DNA from: Chloroflexota bacterium
GTDB lineage: Bacteria > Chloroflexota > UBA6077 > CF-72
NCBI GenBank assembly: GCA_019247515.1
Contig: JAFAOS010000040.1
Location: 1 to 57,962 of the forward strand
Length of the DNA stretch: 57,962 nt
Reading direction: 5' to 3'
The position numbers were made by a program, and so were the translations under genes. Shown here piece by piece: positions 52,537 to 57,962 of this stretch; positions within the stretch are counted from its first letter, which is position 1, and the number at the start of each line of letters is the position of its first letter. The notes under the pieces were generated by a model that had not been told where the DNA came from, did no database searches, and saw nothing but the letters and a program-made list of their open reading frames with translations.

Positions 52537-53694
52537 CTAACCCGTGTAGGCACTGATGCCGGTTATGTCGTTGCCGACGACCAGCGTGTGCACCTCGTGC
52601 GTCCCCTCGTACGTGAACACCGACTCCAGGTTCACCATGTGTCGGAAAATCGGGTGCTCCAGGCTGATGCCATTGGCGCCCAGCACGCTGCGCATTTGAC
52701 GCGCCACGTCCAGCGCCATCGCCACGTTGGCCCGCTTGCCCAGGCTCACCTGCTGCGTCCGCAGCTTCCCGGCATCCTTGAGCCTGCCGAGCTGATAGGC
52801 CACCAGCTGCGCCTGGGTGATCGCCTGCAGCGCATCGACCAGCTTGTTCTGGATGAGCTGAAAACTGGCGATCTTGCGACCGAACTGCTCGCGCACCCCG
52901 GCGTACTCGGCCGCCGCCTCGTAGCACGCCATCGCCGCGCCGACGGCACCGAAGATGATCCCGAAGCGCGCCTCGTTGAGCGCCGACAGCGGCCCGCGCA
53001 ATCCGCGCGCCCCCGGCAGCATGCAGCTCGCCGAGACGCGCACGTCCTGGAGCACGAGCTCGCTGGTGACCGAGGCGCGCAGCGACAGCTTGTGCTTGAT
53101 CTCGTTGGCCGTGAAGCCGCGGGTCGAGGTATCGACGAGAAAGCCGCGCACCGTGTCCCCGCCGTCGTCGCTGCACTTGGCCCAGATCAACGCGACGTCG
53201 GCCAGGTTGCCGTTGGTAATCCACATCTTGCCGCCATTGAGGACGTAGCCGTCGCCGTCGCGCACGGCGCGGGTCTCCATGCCGCCCGGGTCTGAGCCGT
53301 GCTCGTGCTCGGTCAAACCGAAACAGCCAATGATCTGCCCGCCGTGCATGCCCGGCAGATAGCGGTCCTTCTGTTCGTCTGACCCGTACGTGGCGATCGG
53401 AAACATCACCAGGCTGCCCTGCACCGAGACGAAACTGCGCAGCCCCGAATCGCCGCGCTCGAGCTCCTGGCAGATCAGTCCATAACTGGTGTAGTCCAGG
53501 CCCGAGCCGTACCGCGGGATTGTCGGCCCGAGCACGCCCAGCTCCCCGAGCCGCGGCACCAGCTGCCGCGGAAACTCGCCCTTCTCGAAGGCGGCGGGAA
53601 TCAGCGGCAGTGCCTCGCGTTCGACGAACTCGCGGACCACGCCCTGGATCATCGTTTGCTCGGGCGAGAGGTCCCAGTCGAGGTAATTCAACAT
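52537..53694 (-). CDS. Acyl-CoA dehydrogenase, glutaryl-CoA dehydrogenase-like
   Basis: A 385-residue flavoprotein. FAD/substrate motifs are LTEHEHGSDPGGMETRA and WITNGNLADVALIWA, and the catalytic base is the Glu in TYEGTHEVHTL near the C-terminus, the position used by glutaryl-CoA dehydrogenase. It probably oxidises (and maybe decarboxylates) a dicarboxyl-CoA or other short acyl-CoA. I start at ATG 53694; the upstream open frame to 53775 lacks homology. Confidence 0.87.
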   Translation of the reverse strand: MLNYLDWDLSPEQTMIQGVVREFVEREALPLIPAAFEKGEFPRQLVPRLGELGVLGPTIPRYGSGLDYTSYGLICQELERGDSGLRSFVSVQGSLVMFPIATYGSDEQKDRYLPGMHGGQIIGCFGLTEHEHGSDPGGMETRAVRDGDGYVLNGGKMWITNGNLADVALIWAKCSDDGGDTVRGFLVDTSTRGFTANEIKHKLSLRASVTSELVLQDVRVSASCMLPGARGLRGPLSALNEARFGIIFGAVGAAMACYEAAAEYAGVREQFGRKIASFQLIQNKLVDALQAITQAQLVAYQLGRLKDAGKLRTQQVSLGKRANVAMALDVARQMRSVLGANGISLEHPIFRHMVNLESVFTYEGTHEVHTLVVGNDITGISAYTG

Positions 53695-53842
53695 CCACGC
53701 ACTGTTGTACTTCCGCCGGGAGGGCTCGCCGGACCAGTTACGAACTGGTGTCTGAAGGCCGCGCTCTGGGCACATTTCGCGTGGGACTCGATTTCGCGAC
53801 TGGCGGAGGCGGCCTCGTCTGCGGTGTACTCAGTGGTCATCA

Positions 53843-55012
53843 ATGGCTCAGGAACCGGCCCGCACGGGTTCCCGACAGCGACGGCGAGGGCTTTACGGCC
53901 CGCCGCCGCGTCTCACCCGCACCAGCCCGCTCACCGGCCGACTGGTCTGGCACATCGGCGACTGGGGCCGCGCGAGCGAGCACATCGGCGCCCGCTGGGA
54001 GGTCGTCGCCCGCGAGCTTGCCAGCGCGCGCATGGCGCCCGACGACCGCCTGGTGGTGCTCGCGGCGACACCCGGCCTGATGTCGAAAGTCCTGGCCAGC
54101 GGCCTGCCGCACGCCGACGCGCTTCGCGCCTGGCGCGAGGACACGTGTGTTGCCCTCGAGCCGCTGGACTTCAAATGGTCGCTGGAGACCGCGTCGGCCC
54201 GACAAGTGAGCAGCGAAACGCTGGCGCGTCTGCTGGCCGCCGACCTCGCGGAGCTGAAAACGGCGCTGCTGCCGGTTCGCGCCGAGCTCGGCCTGGACGA
54301 AGACGCTGAGCTGGTCCCCAGAGACGGCCGTTTTGTCGCACCCGTGCATCCAGCCAATCGCGCCGCGCTGATGGCGGAACCGGAGCTGCCGACCCTGCTG
54401 CTGCCGGTCGACGCCCGCGCGTTCTTCGAGCCGCTGCCTGGCTGGTCGGCAGCCCGGGCACTGGCGCGCCTGGAATCATCGAACCTGGATCGATTGAGCG
54501 GCATCGAAGCGATCGAGCGCTATTACCGTCTCGGGGCGGGTGTCGAGGGCGGGCTCAGCCGACTGGCAACCGGTCTGTTCGAGACCGAGCCCGCGCACGT
54601 CGATGCCGAAGCCCGCATCGGCGAGCTGCGGCGTCAGGGCCAGTCCAGGAGCCTCAACGAGCTGCTGCTGTACTTGCAGCGTGAACTCGAGCAGCGCAGA
54701 GCCATGGACGAGCGGCTGGCGCAACTACCTCGCACCGCCTACCCGTTTGGTCGATTGCGTGGCGACCTGCACAAGCTTGGCGTGCCGCGGGCAGTGCTGG
54801 ATAGTCGCGGAGCCCTGGGTCGCGCTTACGCGGAAGTCACGCGGGAGGAGATGGCCGCCATCCGCCAGGCGGGCCGCGAGCTGGTCGCCAGCGGGGCAAG
54901 CCCGAATGCCGCGCTCGATCAGCTGGCCGCGCAGCCGCAACGCTGGTTGGCCATCGGCACGGCCCAGGCGAGGCTAATTGGCGCGCGGCTGGCTGACGTG
55001 TCACACACATAG
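53843..55012 (+). CDS. Hypothetical protein, helical
   Basis: A 389-residue protein with no recognised domain. The N-terminus is basic (RTGSRQRRRGLYGPPPRLTR). The body alternates Leu/Ala-rich helices; residues 230-300 (RRQGQSRSLNELLLYLQRELEQRRAMDERLAQL) look like a coiled coil. No signal peptide or membrane helix. Divergent from the acyl-CoA dehydrogenase by 148 bp and followed by a dispersed repeat. Codon use matches its neighbours. Confidence 0.65.
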   Translation: MAQEPARTGSRQRRRGLYGPPPRLTRTSPLTGRLVWHIGDWGRASEHIGARWEVVARELASARMAPDDRLVVLAATPGLMSKVLASGLPHADALRAWREDTCVALEPLDFKWSLETASARQVSSETLARLLAADLAELKTALLPVRAELGLDEDAELVPRDGRFVAPVHPANRAALMAEPELPTLLLPVDARAFFEPLPGWSAARALARLESSNLDRLSGIEAIERYYRLGAGVEGGLSRLATGLFETEPAHVDAEARIGELRRQGQSRSLNELLLYLQRELEQRRAMDERLAQLPRTAYPFGRLRGDLHKLGVPRAVLDSRGALGRAYAEVTREEMAAIRQAGRELVASGASPNAALDQLAAQPQRWLAIGTAQARLIGARLADVSHT

Positions 55013-55038
55013 ACGTTTGCCGTCCAGGTCGTGACATT

Positions 55039-55076
55039 GGTCGTGTCGGTGGGTAGGGGAGACCCCTACGACCCCC
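55039..55076. repeat. Dispersed palindromic repeat, copy 3
   Basis: A 38-bp copy of the GTAGGGG-AGA-CCCCTAC repeat also seen at 31853 and 32026. It lies between the hypothetical gene and the monooxygenase gene, upstream of TTGACT (55089) and TAGACT (55110). Confidence 0.7.
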
Positions 55077-55124
55077 AACTGGTAGATCTTGACTGAGCAC
55101 CCGGGACGCTAGACTCAATATTGG

Positions 55125-56303
55125 ATGAGTCTGACGGCCGGGGATGCGCTGGGCCAAGCACGGCGACTCGCCGCCGCGTTTCGGCAGGACGCCGCGGACC
55201 GCGACCTGGCCGCGGGCACGCCGAAGAAAGAGCGCGACCTGATTCGCGCCAGCGGCTTGCTCAACCTGAGCGTACCGACCCGGCTTGGCGGGCTCGGCGC
55301 CAGTTGGCCCACGCTCTTGCGCGCGGTGCGCGAGATCGCGACCGCGGACGCCTCACTGGCGCACCTCTTCGGCTACCACCACCTGGGTCTGGTAACACCC
55401 CACCTGATCGGCACGCCCGCGCAACGCGACTACTGGTATGCCGAGACGGCGCGCCGCGGGCTGTTCTGGGGCAACTCGTTGAACCCGCTCGACCCGCGCA
55501 CGACCCTGGTGCGCGTCGACGACGACACCATTCGCCTGAACGGCGAAAAGTCCTTCTGCACGGGCGCCGCCGATTCCGACGTCCTGCTGGTATCCGCCGC
55601 GTGGACCGGAGTCGACGACAGCCGGCTGCAGGTGGCGGTGCTGCCGACGCGGTTCCAGGGAATTACCGTTCGCGACGATTGGGACAACATGGGCCAGCGC
55701 CAGACCGACAGCGGCAGCGTTGCATTTCACAATGTGGTGTGCCACGCCGACGATTTCCTGGGACCGCCCGGGGCGGGCGGCAGCGTGTGGGCGACGCTGC
55801 GACCGTGCGTCACCCAGTCCATCCTGAGCAACATTTTCCTCGGGCTTGCGCAGGGCGCCCTCTTGGAGGCACGTCAGTACACGTTGGGGATAGAGCGACC
55901 ATTCGCGGGCACCGCTTCTCGTCCGTGTGAGGATGCGTACGTGCTGGAAGCGTATGGCGAAATGCACGTCCAGACCGCGGCCGCCGAGGGCTTGCTGGAT
56001 CGCGCCGCGGATGCGTTGCAGGTCGCCTGGGAGCGCGAGTACGAGTTAGCCGCTGACGAGCGCGGAGCGTGTGCCGCCGCGATCAGTATTGCCAAAGCAG
56101 CTTCCGGCCGTGCGGCACTGGAGGTCACCAGCCAGGTATTCGAAGTCATGGGGGCGCGAGCGACGTCGGCCAGATACCGGTTCGACCGCTTCTGGCGGAA
56201 TGCGCGGACGCTCACGCTCCACGATCCGCTGAACTACAAAATCCGCGAAGTGGGCGACTGGTTCCTCAACGGTCGCTATCCAGCTCCGTCGTTTTATTCG
56301 TGA
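55125..56303 (+). CDS. DszC/SfnB-like FMN-dependent monooxygenase (acyl-CoA dehydrogenase fold)
   Basis: A 392-residue acyl-CoA-dehydrogenase-fold protein. The C-terminal block GARATSARYRFDRFWRNAR and LHDPLNYK with its Arg-His pattern is typical of FMNH2-dependent monooxygenases such as DszC and SfnB-type proteins; GYHHLGLVTP and GEKSFCTGAADSD lie mid-protein. Substrate could be an organosulfur or other small heteroatom compound; it needs a separate flavin reductase, none seen here. TAGACT ends nine bases before ATG, with TTGACT 15 bases upstream of that. Confidence 0.85.
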   Translation: MSLTAGDALGQARRLAAAFRQDAADRDLAAGTPKKERDLIRASGLLNLSVPTRLGGLGASWPTLLRAVREIATADASLAHLFGYHHLGLVTPHLIGTPAQRDYWYAETARRGLFWGNSLNPLDPRTTLVRVDDDTIRLNGEKSFCTGAADSDVLLVSAAWTGVDDSRLQVAVLPTRFQGITVRDDWDNMGQRQTDSGSVAFHNVVCHADDFLGPPGAGGSVWATLRPCVTQSILSNIFLGLAQGALLEARQYTLGIERPFAGTASRPCEDAYVLEAYGEMHVQTAAAEGLLDRAADALQVAWEREYELAADERGACAAAISIAKAASGRAALEVTSQVFEVMGARATSARYRFDRFWRNARTLTLHDPLNYKIREVGDWFLNGRYPAPSFYS

Positions 56304-56304
56304 G

Positions 56305-57962
56305 TCAGTGAAAATTGCGGCTCGCCGGGGCGGCCATAGTCAGCTCCCGCGCGGCCTGCTCGCGTTTGTCGTGCATCGCGCCGGGGATCGCGTTGCGCTC
56401 CGGCGCGCGAGGCAGCGCCGCACTGCTCGCGGTGAGCTTACCCAGCGGCGTCACTTTCTGAGCGATCACGTTCAACGTGCCGGAATGTAATTGCACGCTG
56501 CCTTCGATGCACAGGTATGGCTCGCCGCGCAGCGTGCTGCGCTGGGCCGCGTAGAGGTCCGGACGAATCACCACGTTGACTACCCCCGTTTCGTCTTCGA
56601 GTAATAAGAAGACGAAGCCTTTGGCGGTGCCCGGGCGTTGACGACACACCACCAGGCCAGCGGTTTTGATGTGCGCGCCGTCGCGCGCGCCGCGCACCTG
56701 TTCGGCGGAGAGGACGTCGTTTGGAACGTCAGCTCTGAGGAGGGCCAGCGGATGATAGCTGGGCGACAGGCCCAGCAGCCCGTAGTCGGCCACCATGCGC
56801 TCCCAGTCGGTCATGTCCGGCAACTGGACCATATCCTGATGGGTCGGCAATTCGAGCGAAAGTTGTCGGTGACGTAGTTTCGGATTGACCCGTTCACGGC
56901 TCGTCGTCTCGCCGATGAGCAGACCCAGTTGCCACTGGAGCTCACGGCGGCCAAGGCCGAACTCGGCCAGCGCGCCGACGGTGATCAGGTGCTCGGCCGC
57001 TGCCCTGGGCATGCCTGTCCGCCGCAACAGGTCGGGTAACGAGCGATACACACCATTGGCGTTACGCTCCGCGACAATCGCCTGAGCCAGGTCTTTGCCA
57101 ATGCCCCGCACCGTTTCGAAACCCAGCAGGATTTGTTCGGGACCGATCGGCTTGTTCCGAGCGGCGCTCGCGTTGATCGCCACGCGCAGCACCTGCACGC
57201 CGTGTCGCCGCGCGTCGCCAATCAGCACGTGCGGCGCATAAAACCCCATGGGCTGATTGTTGAGCAGCGCCGCGTAATACTCCGCGGCATAATAGTGTCG
57301 CATCCAGGCCGACTGGTACGCGAGAACCGCAAACGCATACGCATGGCTCTTCGGAAAACCAAACTCCGAAAACGCGCACAGCTTGTCGAAGACGTCGCCC
57401 GCCATCTGCGAGCTCACACCCTTTTTACCAGCACCCTCGATAAAAGCCGAACGAAAACGTTCCATCGCTTCGCGTGACCGACGTCGACTCATCGACCGAC
57501 GGAACTGGTCCGCCTGGCCTGGAGTAAAGCCGCCCATTTCGATGGCGACTTCGAGCACCTGGTCCTGATACAGCACGATGCCGAGCGTGTCCTTCAACAA
57601 CTCGTCCAGCAGCGGATGGTCGGCCCGCGCGACATAGTTCGGGTCTTCGCGCAGCAGCTCGCGACGGCGGACGTACGGATTGACGGCGCCACCGACGATC
57701 GGACCCGGCCGCACGATGGCCACCTGCACCGCCAGGTCGTCCAGGTTGCGCGGCTGCGTGCGAGTGAGCATCTGGATCTGCGCGCGACTCTCGATCTGGA
57801 ACAGGCCAACCGTGTCGCCGTTGCAGATTTCGTCGTAGACGCTTATGTCGTCGTACGCAATCGTGCTGACGTCGAGCTTTTCGGCGCGACATTCCCAGAT
57901 CAGCTCCAGGCATTCCTCCACCAGCGACAACATGCCGAGCGCCAGAAAATCAATCTTGATGA
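56305..57962 (-). CDS. dnaE2: Error-prone DNA polymerase III alpha subunit, C-terminal part (runs off the window)
   Basis: At least 552 residues, open to the right edge. It begins at IKIDFLALGML, which holds the third catalytic aspartate; the PHP domain and first two aspartates lie outside. LFQIESRAQIQML, VAIVRPGPIVGG, GFPKSHAYAFAVLAYQ, helix-hairpin-helix and OB-fold regions follow. The IVRPGPI block and the C-terminus ending SRNFH point to DnaE2/ImuC rather than the replicative DnaE1. No imuA/imuB is seen downstream. Converges on the monooxygenase gene with one base between stops. Confidence 0.88.
   Translation of the reverse strand, partial: IKIDFLALGMLSLVEECLELIWECRAEKLDVSTIAYDDISVYDEICNGDTVGLFQIESRAQIQMLTRTQPRNLDDLAVQVAIVRPGPIVGGAVNPYVRRRELLREDPNYVARADHPLLDELLKDTLGIVLYQDQVLEVAIEMGGFTPGQADQFRRSMSRRRSREAMERFRSAFIEGAGKKGVSSQMAGDVFDKLCAFSEFGFPKSHAYAFAVLAYQSAWMRHYYAAEYYAALLNNQPMGFYAPHVLIGDARRHGVQVLRVAINASAARNKPIGPEQILLGFETVRGIGKDLAQAIVAERNANGVYRSLPDLLRRTGMPRAAAEHLITVGALAEFGLGRRELQWQLGLLIGETTSRERVNPKLRHRQLSLELPTHQDMVQLPDMTDWERMVADYGLLGLSPSYHPLALLRADVPNDVLSAEQVRGARDGAHIKTAGLVVCRQRPGTAKGFVFLLLEDETGVVNVVIRPDLYAAQRSTLRGEPYLCIEGSVQLHSGTLNVIAQKVTPLGKLTASSAALPRAPERNAIPGAMHDKREQAARELTMAAPASRNFH

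Overview
The window is one contiguous piece of a GC-rich (about two thirds by eye) free-living bacterial chromosome. No rRNA, tRNA, CRISPR array, prophage or intact insertion sequence was seen. Gene content (a full-length respiratory complex I operon, osmoprotectant uptake, Rieske and flavin monooxygenases, VPS10/BNR proteins, DUF3500, MmgE/PrpD, an error-prone DnaE2) together with frequent leaderless starts would suit a soil or aquatic Chloroflexota-like lineage or another deep-branching high-GC group. That placement is inference from gene content only.

Layout. 0-0.5 kb: CBS-domain regulator. 0.67-12.45 kb: nuoABCDEFGHIJKL-N, one tightly overlapping operon without nuoM. 12.5-15.9 kb: an SH3 membrane protein, a secreted L,D-transpeptidase, and a sigma-70 gene behind a terminator/antiterminator-like leader. 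16-17.3 kb: MmgE/PrpD. 17.4-22.0 kb (minus): DUF1684 plus a glycine-betaine-type ABC importer. 22.1-29.2 kb: a LiaF/DUF4097-like envelope protein, a large BNR protein, a Y-family polymerase and an LVIVD-repeat protein. 29.2-34.2 kb: uncharacterised genes leading to a glutathionylspermidine-synthase-like ATP-grasp ligase. 34.1-37.8 kb: a degenerate receiver protein, a glutamine-synthetase-family ligase and a periplasmic binding protein. 37.9-46.8 kb: a catabolic block (PEP-mutase/isocitrate-lyase family, VOC protein, second BNR protein, MetE-like, Rieske oxygenase, DUF3500, HpcH/HpaI-like). 46.8-51.8 kb: a small HTH protein coupled to a zinc-ribbon sugar epimerase, then the minus-strand ilvD-LLM-SDR operon. 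51.8-58.0 kb: unknowns, two acyl-CoA-dehydrogenase-fold enzymes and the C-terminal part of DnaE2, which runs off the right edge.

Three themes stand out. First, complex I is encoded in canonical order but lacks NuoM, and the two remaining antiporter-like subunits each differ at a normally conserved charged residue (NuoL Thr138, NuoN Glu192). Second, many operon-leading genes have a TANNNT hexamer 6-9 nt before the start codon, suggesting leaderless mRNAs. Several divergent pairs are separated by only 20-61 bp, and one 23-bp palindrome recurs at the same distance from such hexamers at two loci. Third, a coupled set of unknown small genes ends in an amide-ligase-like ATP-grasp protein close to a second amide-ligase-family gene. 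This is the best candidate here for an undescribed small-molecule or peptide conjugation system.
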